A DNA stretch of 64,000 nucleotides from Gnetum montanum. Taxonomy: Eukaryota > Streptophyta > Gnetopsida > Gnetales > Gnetaceae. The notes beneath the pieces are model-generated. The model saw only the letters and a program-made list of their open reading frames with translations, made no database searches and was not told the origin of the DNA. Positions 32,835 to 45,024 of this stretch are shown one piece after another. Positions within the stretch are counted from its first letter, which is position 1. Every line of letters begins with the position of its first letter. The stretch spans positions 56,697 through 120,696 of the forward strand of contig MNCI01037811.1 in assembly GCA_015680685.1 (NCBI GenBank). The letters run 5' to 3'. A program made the position numbers and the translations under genes.

Positions 32835-34574
32835 GCAGTTGTTGACCACCATAGATGATTGTTGACTTTGGTAAAACTTGCAAAATACAAAGAGTTTTTG
32901 AATAAATTTGGGGTTAAATGAAAGCTCAAAAGACCATGAATAGTATGAAAATATGAGAAGAGGGAGTTGGAGCTCATAAATTGGAAAATGAAGAAAAATG
33001 ATTCAATGGATGAATGAAATAAAAGGTTAAGGAGCACTAAGCAAAATACATAATGGAATATGTAAAAGATAGGATTATAGTAATGTCTAAGGAAAAGAAC
33101 CTAACTAGTCAAACCAAGAGCTATGCAAGTGGGTCCTCCCCATAGCAGGCTCATGCCCTTGTTTCCCTTGCATAACCTCAACTAAGGAGTTTGTGGGCCC
33201 CGCATTTGATTAATGATCATGAAAAGTTAAGGACCAACTAAAAATAATCTATCCAAGAGTTCAAACACATCAAACCAAGACATAGAGCATAACATAGAAG
33301 CCAGCTGTGAGGTGAGTTATGGTAACATGGATGGATGATAAAGAAGGAGAAATGGAATTTTGAATTGAGGTTATAAGAAGTCCCTTATGTAATTTGTGTT
33401 TAAAATGACTTGAGAAGATCCATCCTTTGTCTAAACCAAAACTAGCCACTTTCAATCACTTCGCATCACCACTCTAAGACAAGTCCATGCACACAAGACA
33501 CAAGAGTGTTTTCACAAAACAACCATCATTCCAAAAAGAGAAGAAGAGAGAGAAGTAGGAAGTGAGAGAAGGCCTTAGTTAGAGGGGACCTTTAGACATG
33601 GGTGCATGTCTTTCTAGTTCCATAACCAATGCTTGTAGTCCATTTATTTGTCTAAGGGGTGTGCTTTGAATTCCCATCATTTTTTTCTATTTTTTTTTAA
33701 ATGGGAACCACACCATGCAAATACTTATTCGTTTATTTTGTCTAAGGGGTGTTCTTTGAATTTCCATAGTTTTTTTCTTAAAATTTTGGATGGGAACCAC
33801 ACCATGCAAAGACTTTATTTGAATTCCTATTAGTGGTTGAAATGGAACGGTAAGAAGTCTATGAAAAACATGCAAGCACTCAAGCAAGTAGAAGACTACA
33901 AAGACTATTGAGTTCTCTTGAAGTCACATCCTTTACAAACCTTTGAATCCTTCCTAATTTTGGAACTACCAAGATCACTACTTAATTAAAAGTTTCTTTA
34001 ATGGAAGGGACCTCAAATTCCTAGAATAAGGAAAATCATAGAGTTTATTGGATGGGCAGGTGACATGGACTCATTGTCTATTCCATGAAAAATAAACCAT
34101 GTCATAGTCATTATACATTAGAATTTAAAAATAGAAACCATACATCGAAAATCACAACATTAAGCACAAACCATCATTAGTAAACAATAATAGCAACACT
34201 ATGTCCTGTGATAATAAAGCAATTTTATTAGCAAAAATGAGGAAATATCACACTTGAACAAAACAAAACAAAGTAAAATATATAAGAAATTGTAAAATAA
34301 TCAAGAAAGGTTCAAAGGTATTAATGATGGTGGAAAATTAGAAAAATTTAAAAATCAAAAATCAAAAATTTGTAAACCAAATAACTTATAAAATCAAAAA
34401 TGTGAAAAACAAAAAATAGAAAAACTGAGAAGCCATATGGATTATCAGCATAGATGGCTATCTCTCCCATGACTAATTTGGAAGGAGGAGATCCAAAAAA
34501 TGGAATGTGGTTGTTCATCTGTCGAGGTGGTAGTTGCGTCGACTTGTCTTGGTTCAAGGAAAGGTTTTACTTAT
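32835..34574 (-). other. Spacer between integrase and internal promoter of element B
   Basis: About 1.7 kb of AT-rich DNA without a supported gene. It includes an imperfect tandem duplication with period 90 bp (33641-33815; repeated landmarks TCTAAGGGGTG and GGGAACCACACCATGCAAA). Confidence 0.55.
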
Positions 34575-35753
34575 TGGATGTTGACCAACTGCTTTGTATT
34601 TAGGCTTTTAGGCTTGTAGATCAACATGGCCCTTGAGGGAAAGGTTTTATCAATTATATAAGGCCAATCCCACAATGTTTAAAATTTTTCCTTCTATGGT
34701 AATGTGTAAGGTTCCAATAGAGGACTTGATCTCTTGGTTGAAGTTTTACCTTTTATATTCTTAGGTCATGATGTTGCTTGTTGAATGCCTTGTGCACCTT
34801 GTTCAAAGATAGGGCCACTAATCAGATTTCATGTAGCACATTCAGGTTGATCAATCTTTCTTTCAGTGCCAGACTTAGGTTAAGATTTAGACCATAGGTT
34901 GTTGAGAGTGTACGAAGCTTGAATTGAATTAGGAGCATTGGAAGTTTTCTGTACACCAACTCTTAGGGATAGTAGCCAATAGGAAGTTTCCATGTTGAAC
35001 GGTAATCCCAAAGGGCATCTTTTAGTTTTGTACTCCAATCTTTCCTATATTTGCTAATCATCCATGTTAGTATTTTTGTGATCTCGCGGTTGGTTACCTC
35101 TGCTTGACTATTTGCTTGGGGATGGTAGGGTGTTGTTAATTTATGTTCACCCCCCAATCGTTGCATTAACTTTTTAAAAGTGGCACTTGTGAAATGAATT
35201 CCATTGTTAGAAATTAGTGAACATGGCACCCCAAACCTATTTACAATATTTTGTTGTATAAATCTAGCAGCAGTGGATGATGTACAATCAGTAACAATTG
35301 CTACTTCTATCCATTTTGTGCAGTAGTCAACTACTACAATGATATACACTTTTTCATTGGACATGGGTGTGATGGGACCCATGAAGTTAGCACCCCATAT
35401 GTCAAAAGGTTTCGATGGTTGAATCCACTATTGAGAACCTTCCATTTAAATGATCATCCCCCATCTCATTGATAATGTTCACAAGATTGGAAAAACTGAT
35501 GGACATCCTTGAAGATTTTAGGCCAATAATATCCTACCATTAGGATTTTTAAGGCCATGCATCTCCCTACATAGTGGCCTCCACAAGGCCCTTTGTGGGC
35601 ATCTTGGAGAACATGTAGTTGATCTTCGTCATGGATACACCAATGAAGCAGGCCATTGATGCACACCTTGTAAAGGGGTTTGTTGATTTCCATGAAACAT
35701 TTGACTTGATGGAGAAATTGTTGCCTCTTTCTAAAGTCAAGATCTTGTGGCAT
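34575..35753 (-). pseudogene. Integrase of element B
   Basis: Zinc module (35753-35466): LHVLQDAHKGPCGGHYVG, YYWPKIFKDV and QSCEHYQ, with both His and Cys pairs visible. Core (35382-34963): GPITPMSNEKVYIIVVVDYCTKWIEVA, FGVPCSLISNNGIHFTS, TPYHPQANSQAEVTNREI, ALWDYRSTWKLPIGYYP. The second catalytic Asp is replaced by Asn (ISNNG instead of ISDxG). A degraded C-terminal part continues to about 34575. In-frame stops separate the modules. Confidence 0.88.
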
Positions 35754-35789
35754 CTTCTGAGTGAGAAGATAGGTGAGGATGCCATTATA

Positions 35790-36330
35790 CTAGGTTTTTT
35801 TTACTAGCATTTGATCATTTAGTGCTCTTGTAAAGAGCACTTTACCTAGAAACTGATTAGAGAGTAGGCTCTCCTCCTCTTCATTATCCCATCTTAAGCA
35901 AGAAAGGTGGTCAGTGATCACATTTTTAGTTCCTTTTTTATCTACAATCATGAGATTAAATTCCTGTAAGATCACAAGCCACCATATAATACGAGGGCTC
36001 ATTGCCAGCTTGTTCATGAGGAAGTGGATTCAACTATGATCCATGTGCATAAATACTTCGTAGCCAAGCACATAGTGCCTAAACTTTTCAAGAGTGTACA
36101 CCATGATCATTAGTTCTTTTTTTGTGGTGATGTAATTTAATTGTGCTCCCAAAATGCTTTAGGTTGTGCAGTGGATGTAGTATGGGTGTTTCTTATTGTC
36201 CATCTGTGTGAGCACTACTCCCAAGACGTAGTTAGATGCATCTATCATGATGTAGAAGGGTTTAGACCAATCTAGTGCTCATAGGATTAGTGTTTCTATG
36301 AGTTTCTTCTTTAACTATTGGAATGCATGT
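35790..36330 (-). pseudogene. RNase H of element B
   Basis: Begins after LDWSKPFYIMIDASNYVLGVVLTQ, then HPYYIHC, LNYITTKKELMIMVYTLEKFRHYVLG and VFMHMDHS, and ends RIIWWLVILQEFNLMIVDKKGTKNVITDHLSCL. This is the standard Ty3/gypsy RNase H (catalytic D of IDAS, E of KELM, D of MDHS, D of TDHLS present). Three or more stops interrupt it. Confidence 0.85.
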
Positions 36331-37080
36331 TCACATTCCTTAGTCTAGATGAAAGGTGCATCTTTGTTTGTAAGCTCTACCAACAGTTTTAAGATCTTAG
36401 AAAAATTCTCTATGAATCGCTGGTAATAGCCAATGTGTCCAAAGAATGACTAAACATCTTTAACTGTCTCTGGCTACCTTATTATTCCTTGGATAATCCT
36501 TATCTTTTCTGAGTCTATCTCAATCCCTACTTGAGTGAATCTATGCCCCAATATAATGCCTTCTTGGGCCATGAGATGCCTCTTTTGCTAGTTGAGTTGC
36601 AAATTTTTTTCAACACATCTCTTTAGTACTTGCTCAACACAGTCGAAGGCTTGCTCAAATGTAGCTCCATAGGTGGAAAAGTCATCCATGAAGACTTCCA
36701 CATCATTACTAACCTGTTGTTGGAAAATACTAAGCACTAGGTGTTGAAATGTTGCAAGGGCATTGCATAGACCAAATGGAATCTTACCATATGCAAAAGT
36801 CCCCCAGGGACTCATGAATGTTATCTTGGCCTGATTTTATAGTGCAATTTGGATTTGGTTATAGCTACTATAACCATCTAAGAAGCTATAATCATAATGC
36901 CTGGATATGATATCTAACACTTGATCCACAAATGGCAATGGAAAATTATCTTTAAATGTTTCCATATTCAATAGCCTAAAGTTGATGCAAGCCCTCCATT
37001 TGCCACCTTTCTTCAACATAATTATGAGTGGACTTACCCACTCACTATCCATGATGGAATAGATGAACCCTACCTTGAGG
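36331..37080 (-). pseudogene. Reverse transcriptase of element B
   Basis: WVSPLIIMLKKGGKWRACINFRLLN opens the domain, then DNFPLPFVDQVLD and SFLDGYSSYNQIQIAL, MSPWGTFAYGKIPFGLCNALATFQ, VSNDVEVFMDDFSTYG with catalytic MDD, and LKRCVEKNLQLN. Thumb region follows with GIILGHR and FFGHIGYYQRFIENFSKI. The gag-like FGTFAYxxMPFGLCNAPATFQ signature points to Athila. Stops at former Trp and Gln codons. Confidence 0.9.
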
Positions 37081-37499
37081 AGTTGTTCAATTTCCTTCTT
37101 GACAATCTACTTCAATTTTATGTTCAACTGCCTCTGTAGCTACCTTCTAAGCTTCATGGCCAAGTCAGTGTAAATGTAATGCTAGCATATCCTTGGATCA
37201 ATTCTTGTTAGCTCAAGATATGACCAAGCAAAGGCTATTGGTCATTTGTTAACCACCTTTAATAGCTTTCCTGTTTGTTCAAGAGCAATTTTGGCATTAA
37301 TTATGACCAGTTTACCATTGTTTTAAAATGCATATTCCATGCCAGTTGATAAAGTTTTTAGCTCTAGGGGCTCATACTTAAAGTTATTAGGGATTTCCAA
37401 CTCTACCCAATAGGTATCATCTTCTTCATCAGTGAGTTGGGGATGAACTTATTCAAGTTTATCTATGCCTTCAACATAAGCACATGTTAGGCTCTCAGT

Positions 37500-38150
37500 T
37501 GGTTTCATGCATAATTTGCACTATCTAAGTTAATTATCAGCCACTAGATGCCCTCCTGTTTTGTGGTTGCTGCATATAGACACCTTTAAATATTGATTTC
37601 TTGTGCACACTGATTGCATGCTTTAATGTATGTACTTTTAATGGAGCAAATCTTTTGCATGCAATTGCACCTATTATCACTATACGTGATACATGGAATA
37701 TGCTTCTTCTCTATCTTGCCAAAGTCATTTTCTTTAGATATTTCCAAAGAGAGGTTCCTTATGCCCATACGTGCATTTCCCATGCTTAACCAAGCTCATC
37801 CCATAATGATGGGGAAGTCACTTTTGCATTTTTCAACCTTAATTACTAGAAAACTAACAAGATAGGACCACCCACAAACTATGGTCACAATGTCCTCTAC
37901 TAATCCTAGAGGGACAATAATTAACTAATCTACCAATTCTAGATGGATGTTTCTCTTCTTAAGAGGTGGTAGGTTCTAGGCCTTGTACATGTTATGGGAG
38001 ATGAGATTAACTCCAGAACTAGAGTCAAGACGAGCCTTATATGGCTCATGTCCAGCAATCTACAGGTAAACAAGTGGATTTCCTATATTAGATCTTTTTG
38101 TGGAAAGATTTCTAGCCTTGATCCAATCAGAAACAACATGAGTTAGCATC
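37500..38150 (-). pseudogene. Aspartic protease of element B
   Basis: LDSSSGVNLISHNMY carries the active site (D-S-S-S-G; usual D-S-G-S-G). The distal part (37783-37690) reads GMGNARMGIRNLSLEISKEN after a degenerate IIMGxAWLS, the domain end. Frame interrupted. A short plus-strand frame over this part (37601-37789) is its shadow. Confidence 0.72.
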
Positions 38151-38699
38151 ATAGTGCGAATCCGAGGCAACATTTGGTTTGAAGGACACTCGAAGGTATT
38201 TGATGTAGAGGATGAGGGTATTGGGGATGTAAGATGATCAATTGTACTAGGTTATGAGGGTTGGAGAGGACTGCTAGGTTGAAAGAGGGGTCTTTTTCTA
38301 GATCAATTATCTGAACCACTCAGTTAGAAAGCTTATTGTGAATGTATAACCCTTGTAGCATTTTGTTGTTATGGCTGTGGAGGAATCTCACCTTGCATGG
38401 ATGGAGCAGGATCTAACTGGGTTGAAGGCAGAGGTGTATGTGTAGATAGATGTAAAGGGTGGTATGGGTATTGGTTTTTCCCTCAAGTAGATGGTGAATG
38501 TGTTCAGTGGTACTCTGGAGGGTAATAGTGATGCTAAAATAAGGTATGACTTGAAAAACTTCTTGAAGAGATGGGTTGCTAAACATAGTACCCCCATGGA
38601 TCTGGTTACCTATAAGGGTACTACTACCTTGGCGGTGGCATTCCCCACGATTGTGGTTAGTACCATTGTCGGTATTATTCATAACATTGTGGAGGAGCT

Positions 38700-40609
38700 C
38701 CACTTGGGTAGTAATCTTGTTGTTGTTGGTGGAACTACCTTGGATTGCCTTGAGGATAAGCTAATCATCTAGGTGCTTACCTATGTGCTAGTTGAGGATT
38801 CAATGCATAAACCCTAAACCCTTGTAAGTGTGACACCATAGGGAAACAACCCTTTATATGTTCATATTGACAAATGTCACAATCAGTTTCATCATTAGCG
38901 TTGGTTTCCACAACTTCCTCTATGGCTGTAGCTTTACCCTTACCTCTTTGGTAGGCATGTTCAGCTTCTTTTTGCCTCCTATGATTATGATCACTATTTT
39001 GCTCTTTGGATTCTTCAACAATCTTCATAGAAGCTTGGAATTTTTCATCTAAAGAGTTCCATAATTTATCAACCTTTGTCGAAATATCATAAAAAAAATT
39101 TTGGATGGACAAGGTTTTCCTATTTACCACTTCATTGAGTGGTGACTCCTCTTCGCCACAAAATCATACTTCCCATTTCTGATGGAAGGATCCCTATTAT
39201 ACTATTATCCACTTTCTCTTTTTCACAACTAATCTTCTTCTTTTGCTACTTGCTTTATCAGCCCTTGGATCTTATGAGCTTTGAGTTTAGACAATCTTCC
39301 TTGGTCATACACCCCAAGAGTTCTTCTAGTTTCTTCTCTGAGCCTATCTATGATGTGGCAAAGTTGTTCCCTCTAAGAATAACCATGACCAAGACATCGG
39401 TGTAAGAGTGAACAGTATCTACTCATGGAAGCATCCAAGGATTCATGTGTTCCCTATTTCCAGCCTTGGATTTGCCTTCTCAAATTAGACACTCTAGAGT
39501 ATGTCTAGTATTTTTCATTAAATAGCTTTAACATGGTACTCCATCGGTGAATGGATTCCAGTTCCAAGGATCAATACCGACTTTTAGCTTCCTTAATGAC
39601 TATCCTAAGGAAGAGATTGAGTTTTTTCCATTCATTTTCTATGTTCTGTAAGGCACAGGCATCATGGAAAGCTTGTACATGTGTCTATGGATCAAATTTG
39701 TATCCCCCTCAAATCTTGGGATATTATTCATGTCTAAGCACTTGATCCAACTATCTCTCACATGCCTAGTTCGAATCTTTTCTACCTTTGAAATGTTGAG
39801 CATGCTTCGAGTCACCAATAGTAGTTCATCATCATCATTGTGTTAATAATGCTAATGATGATTTTGGCCATCCCGTCTGTCTTTGTGACCATCACAATCA
39901 TTGTTGTCTTGTTAATTACCTTCACCATGATTATCGCAATGGCAGCTTCTATGAGAACTAGAAGATAAAGAGGAATGTTTGAAATTGGATGAAGAGGAAG
40001 GTGGATTTCCACTGCCACTATGGTGTCTACCACCACCTCTTCGTTCATTACAACCATCATCCTTAGATCCCTTTCCATTACAATGTTTGCCCAATTCCCT
40101 GCCTTGACTATCACTCTTTCCTAAATCTAGTTTATGGATAGTGGATCATATATTCAAAGTCACACCTTCATCACTAATAACAGAGGCTGGAGAATTTTCA
40201 TATTGAGAACCCTTAGGAGAAGGATCCACATTGTCATCTTGGTTTAGCAGGAACAAGGGATTACTAAAGTATTTCCCCTCTGTAAACTCATGGTACTGCT
40301 CCTGGTGTCACTCTCACCTACATTGTGTTTCAGTGGGATAGTAGTCCCAAGTTTCATAACCATTCACAACAAATTCTCTATAAAGATCTGGGTTGCCCAA
40401 CTCTTAAGAGTTTGAAGCAGCATCTCGGGTATAGATCGATCGAGGGGTAAGATGATGTTGCCCTCCATATCATGCCATCGTAGCTATTTAGCCTAATGTA
40501 GGATGAAGGTGAAGTCTGGTACATACTCATCTAGATGAGTATATACCATTTTGCACTCTTGTGGGATCAATGGTTTGACATCTTCACATTCCTAGGAAGA
40601 AGAAGACAT
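38700..40609 (-). pseudogene. Gag of element B
   Basis: Starts MSSSS at 40609 with an immediate stop. The core (about 39720-39380) includes HDACALQNIENEWKKLNLFL, RWSTMLKLFNEKY, TYSRVSNLRRQIQGWK and CLGHGYS-REQLCHIIDRL, matching the gag of element D domain by domain. A C-terminal segment (39130-38777) is charged and ends with the knuckle-like CDICQYEHIKGC. Between 40114 and 39812 there is a His/Ser/Gly-rich low-complexity stretch (DDGCNERRGGGRHH in one frame). Confidence 0.78.
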
Positions 40610-40743
40610 TTTGCAAAATGAATAAAATTATTAGTGTGCTTAGTAGTTTATATGTCATTGAGAGTGATGTTGACCTTGAGTTCATCCAATGATATAAATA
40701 ATATTCACTAATCCTAGATAGCACATGTTTCAACAAAAAAGTC

Positions 40744-40760
40744 CCCATCATTGGTGCCAA
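40744..40760 (-). promoter_or_regulatory. Primer-binding site of element B
   Basis: TTGGCACCAATGATGGGG on the minus strand immediately after the LTR end CCATCA; similar in layout to TGGCGCCGTTGCCGGGG used by Athila elements. Confidence 0.7.
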
Positions 40761-41678
40761 TGATGGACAACAAGGTACCCCTATGTTCAACCATACGAAT
40801 CATAAGCCTTCATGTGTGATCTAATCGAATTCTATGGACTTTGTAGTTTCCAATGCAGTAATCTTCTAGGAAGTGAACCTTGCCTTAAGGTCATTCATTG
40901 TCTTCCCAATTACACTTGTGATGTACACTAGTAAAGTTAAGTGTAATTGAGGCATATAATTTTTATAGTTTTATGTTTTATAGTCCTAGTGCCTAAATAG
41001 AGAGAAAAACAAGGTAATTTAATGGCTAATTCAATGTAACTAACCTCCTAATCTCTAGCTAGTCCTAACATAAGTAGCCAATCCCACTTTCTGTACATGT
41101 TCTAAACCCACATATCCACTACTAGGTTACCAAGCGTTAGGCTAGTGGGCATAACAAGTAATAACATTGCAAGAATTACCAAGCAAATACATGTTACACT
41201 CGAAGCAGTCATACTTATGTGTTTAATCTATCTGGCTTATCTTACTTAATTACTTCATTAGCTTAATTAATGGAAAACATTTAATGAATGAATTAATTAA
41301 AAACATTGAATTCATAAATAAAATGTTTAATCTATCTAGAGTGCTGCAAGGTTTATTAGAAAGCTCGTCTTTATTGCCACACACACTGTCATGCTCAGAT
41401 ACAACAATGCTTGAATAAAGATCCGTACACTTAATGACTCCTACTGTAAGCACTTAGAAGAAATATTCTAACTCTCAAATGAACAAACTACAAAAGCTTT
41501 GTTACTACTAAAATCTCGTTTCCATAAATGTGACTAGTATGCACGTATTTATAGGCAAAAAGCTAACACTGCATCAATAAGGCCTCATCAACAAATGATA
41601 CGATGCATCAATGGGGCCTCGTCAATGAGTTCCAGTCAACAAGGCCTCATTGATGCAGCCAAGAAATGCAACTCATCA
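40761..41678 (-). repeat. 5' LTR of element B (918 bp)
   Basis: Minus strand starts TGATGAGTTGCATTTC at 41678. TATA box at 41546-41553. Upstream are three GGCCTC cores (41581-41586, 41615-41620, 41643-41648) flanked by ATCAAT/ATTGAT arms. The 63-bp excess over the other LTR is explained by these extra copies. Confidence 0.93.
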
Positions 41679-41683
41679 AGTGG
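41679..41683. repeat. Target-site duplication of element B, right copy (AGTGG)
   Basis: AGTGG directly after LTR end ACTCATCA, identical to 28383-28387. Confidence 0.9.
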
Positions 41684-43419
41684 TTTAGAAAGAATGTATG
41701 TGGATAAACAATAATCACTAGGTGACTTCTATAATTAGGCATTGTGGCAGTAGTGGATGTAACACCACAAGTGATGGGTAGAACGGCCCAGGCCTAGGCA
41801 TCATGGGTTATGTAACGATTGTAGAGGTGGCATAACTAATGGTGGTGGAGAACATGGTAGGAATTATGTTCGAGTGTTACAAGAGTTATGTGCCATAGAG
41901 GCAAATGTGGAGTAGTGGGCAACTAATGGCATTGGTATGGGAAGCTGCTATAAAAGTAGTAGCATGTAGCAAAGATATCATCTATTAGCCTCCCACTCTC
42001 CTACCACTAAATAGGAATAGGGGATCTTGGTTTCTCTGATACATGGTCAACATGCGATGATCATTAGTCAACCTCTCCTCTCTACAGCAAGGCATGTGAT
42101 AGAGAGATCATCAAGCAAAGCCTTCTCTTTCTAGCATGCACATGGCAGCAGCCATGAGGGAACTCTTAGCACTAGCCAAGGGCTAAGCAATAGTAGTAGG
42201 CAGATCATCATCCATTGAGGATTCTCCTCTCTACAAGAAACTAGCAGATGACAATTTCTCTTTCTTCAACATATCATCATCAACCAACCTCTCACCTCTC
42301 TAGCAGGGCATGTGGTGGCAGAGATCACAACACTCATAGCAGCATATGTGGCGGGCACATGATAGTGTAGATTGTAAGTGATCTCTCTCCTCCCTTCTAG
42401 TCTAGGACCATATTGTAACACACAACTGTGAAGCACATGATAGTAGACTATGCAAGTACATGATGGTAATGAGCATGCAATCAGCGTGGCGCTTGTTAGA
42501 AGCAGCAGGGCATGTGAGGTTTTCTTTTTCTTTTTCTTTTGGTCAATGGTAGGCGACGATGAGCATGAGCCATGATGCGTGGTGCAATGATGATGATAGC
42601 AAACAATGGCTAAGCACGTGTGCACATGACGTGCATTAACAAGCACATCAATACCAGCCCCATGAGCGACATGTATAGCGATCATTTGATAGCAACTATG
42701 GTGGGCGGTCTAGTCTTGTGTGTGGTGACCAATAGTTGCAAGACAGCATGTCTAAGGCACACATCAGTGATAGCAACAACTGTTGTGGTGTTAGATGGCA
42801 ATCAGAGTTATGCATGGCTATGGACGACAAGTGTGTAGGGGCTACACATGCAATAGTCGTGCCTTTGGCAATAAACAACAAGCAGTGCATGGTAGTCAAC
42901 AATAGGTGGTGGTCTCCAACGGTTTATGGTTGCAGCAACAGCAACACTTAGCAACAGTGGCAACATGTACACCTAGCAATAGTGGCAACACATCCTTGCA
43001 CAATGGGGTTTTCATCCTTACTATTGCAAGGGTTTTCTACCTGGTAGCATCCACTATGGCAATGGTCGAGGATGGAACAGATCTCTCTCCCTCCCTCTCC
43101 CCGAGGCTACGAGCAATGTTGGCTATGGCATCATCTGCAACGATAAGGCAACAAAAACTAGCAGGAACCAGGGAAAAATTTAAATTTACTGGTTACTTCC
43201 TGTATTTTATGAAGTCTTGAAATTTAAGACAAGTGTTCAATTTGAATTCCCCCAACTTTTTAGTTTTATTTATTTATTTTTTTGAAATATCACATGACCC
43301 TCTCTCACTGAGACTATTCCCAGGTTTCTGTACCCATACGGGAGGTGCCCTAGGCACTAGTCTCCTCAAATGAGTTTTTTTTCCCCAGTGTTGGTAAGTC
43401 CAAAACTTATGCATCAACA
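41684..43419 (+). repeat. 3' LTR of element C, second part
   Basis: Holds the TATA box CTATAAAAG (41948) and R/U5 that align with 21973-23334, ending GCATCAACA at 43419. U3 (41684-41947) has no counterpart in the truncated 5' LTR. Confidence 0.82.
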
Positions 43420-44065
43420 ATTATATGGTTTATGTTTAGCAAATTCTCATATATTGTTGGATTCTTAAGTTATTTATGCTTCCATTATGTTATTTCTAGT
43501 CATCCTTAACATAACTTCCTCTTAGCCTAGCTATGGTATGTCAATGTGTGACACTACTTATTTGTAATTATTACAATGTTGCTAGCATTTAGGTATGCTA
43601 CAAGACATTTTTTGCATGTGGCCTTAATATTTTTCCATTTTTCATCCTTTTCTACAAGTTACTTTTGAGTGAGATCCTCATTTATCCAAACTCTTTTCCC
43701 ATTCTTACTTTGCTTCAAGTGGCTTGAGTGGCTTCAAACCTACTCTCTATCTTCCAAGTCATGAAATTTAATCCTTATATACTAAGGTTTTTCACATCAT
43801 ATATTTGACACCCTAAAAAATTTACCTGTGAAGTTATATGCATATTCTTTATAATGTTTCTTCATTTTCTTAACTAAAACTTTATCTATTTCATTCTCTA
43901 CCTTTGTGATACCTACAAATTGCAAGTTTTTTCCTTTTTCCTTTTTTTACGTTATTGTTTTAAAGCTTTTGTAATTGCATATCTCCATATTTATCTTTGT
44001 TGATTGAGGTTTTGATTCATTTTATTTTCTTTAACTTTAGCTTCAAATATTGCTAGAATACGAGA
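43420..44065. other. AT-rich DNA flanking element C, no gene seen
   Basis: T-rich on the plus strand with no long frame. It is probably the older sequence into which element C inserted. Confidence 0.5.
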
Positions 44066-44391
44066 ATCCATCTCTTTCTTTCTCGAAGTCATTTACTTGA
44101 AGGTTGTCAACATTCAAAAAATTTCTCTGTTTCATTTTTTTTAATACCAATTTTATTTGTAGTTGAAGACTTTTTTTTTTTCCAAACCTAATAACATGAT
44201 AAAATTTTTGGATTCTTAAACACACCACATCCATCTCTTTCTTTCTCGAAGTCATTTACTTGAAGGTTGTCAACATTCAAAAAATTTCTCTGTTTCATTT
44301 TTTTTAATACCAATTTTATTTGTAGTTGAAGACTTTTTTTTTTTCCAAACCTAATAACATGATAAAATTTTTGGATTCTTAAACACACCAC
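44066..44391. repeat. 163-bp tandem duplication
   Basis: 44066-44228 and 44229-44391 are virtually identical, each starting ATCCATCTCTTTCTTTC and ending AAACACACCAC. The minus-strand frames 44043-44255 and 44188-44391 are the same peptide read twice. Confidence 0.92.
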
Positions 44392-44865
44392 TCAACGTCT
44401 TTGATGAAAAATCATCACTCGTAAATTAATGTAGCCAACCTTTAACTACGGTTCCTACTTCTTCCTCACATGAAACCACTATCGAAGCCCTTGTTCCAAA
44501 AAAAAAAATTGGATGCTTACAAAATGTTCCAAGCCTTGTTTATCATTAATATAATACTGCTGGTGGTCATGCAACTCATAATGTTGGTGTTTGAAAACTG
44601 AAAATGAAAAAAGAGGTTGGCAACACCTTGGATGAAACGATGTTGTGATTGATGCAACTAGCATTTTCAAAGCCTTGTATAATTTCCCTTTATGGAAATA
44701 AAGCAAAGTAACTCTTGACTAGGATGCATGGGTAGATGAAACAATGGCTCTTTCCTTCAGATACGGTTGCTAAAGCCTAGTTAGAAAATTCTACTACAGC
44801 AACAGTAGCTACTGCTTTGCATTTGCATTTTCTTTCTCTTTGTGCTTTTGGGTTTCTGGATGTGC
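44392..44865. other. Unassigned AT-rich DNA before L1 copy 1
   Basis: No supported gene. The 5' end of the L1 copy may lie inside this stretch; similarity with copy 2 becomes visible only near 44910. Confidence 0.4.
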
Positions 44866-45024
44866 AATGCAATGCCTCTTGCCATTCGATGAATAAGCTT
44901 TCTAGTGAGTCTATTCCTTTTGGTTTTTATTTTTTTCTTGATACACTCTCTGCTCTAATTCCTTGAAGCATTTGGGTTGTGGCCCAACAGGTCTGTCTGA
45001 TCTAAACTGTCTCTTTGTTCTCTA

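Larger units (their letters stand above)
28388..41678 (-). mobile_element. Element B: Athila-like LTR retrotransposon with an extra 3' ORF
   Basis: LTRs 40761-41678 and 28388-29242, target duplication AGTGG, primer site TTGGCACCAATGATGGGG (compare the Athila-type TGGCGCCGTTGCCGGGG), polypurine tract GGGGGTA. Minus-strand order: gag (40609-38700), protease (38150-37500), RT (37080-36440), RNase H (36330-35850), integrase (35753-34575), about 1.7 kb spacer, promoter-like block (32766-32834), extra ORF (32310-about 29340). The RT FGLCNALATFQ and FMDDF motifs are Athila-type. All ORFs are broken. Total 13.3 kb. Confidence 0.93.
21973..43419 (+). mobile_element. Element C: plus-strand Ty3/gypsy element, internally deleted, interrupted by element B
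   Basis: LTR copies at about 21973-23334 and (split) 28182-28387 plus 41684-43419 share long similarity ending GCATCAACA. The interior carries primer site, gag, protease, a short linker and then directly the integrase tail and a polypurine tract (AAAGTTTGGGGGA). RT, RNase H and integrase core are missing. Element B (28388-41678) sits in the 3' LTR. The 5' LTR lacks its U3, so the left boundary is a truncation. Confidence 0.85.

Noticed and set aside
33641-33830. 90-bp duplication as a regulatory array
   Set aside because: Only two imperfect units in AT-rich spacer, without palindromes or a nearby TATA box.
38491-38772. 93-aa plus-strand frame with Val/Ile-rich sequence, possible small membrane protein
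   Set aside because: Antisense shadow of the gag/protease region of element B, interrupted in homologous sequence of D.
44043-44391. Two overlapping identical minus-strand peptides suggesting a repeated gene
   Set aside because: Produced by the 163-bp tandem duplication of AT-rich DNA.
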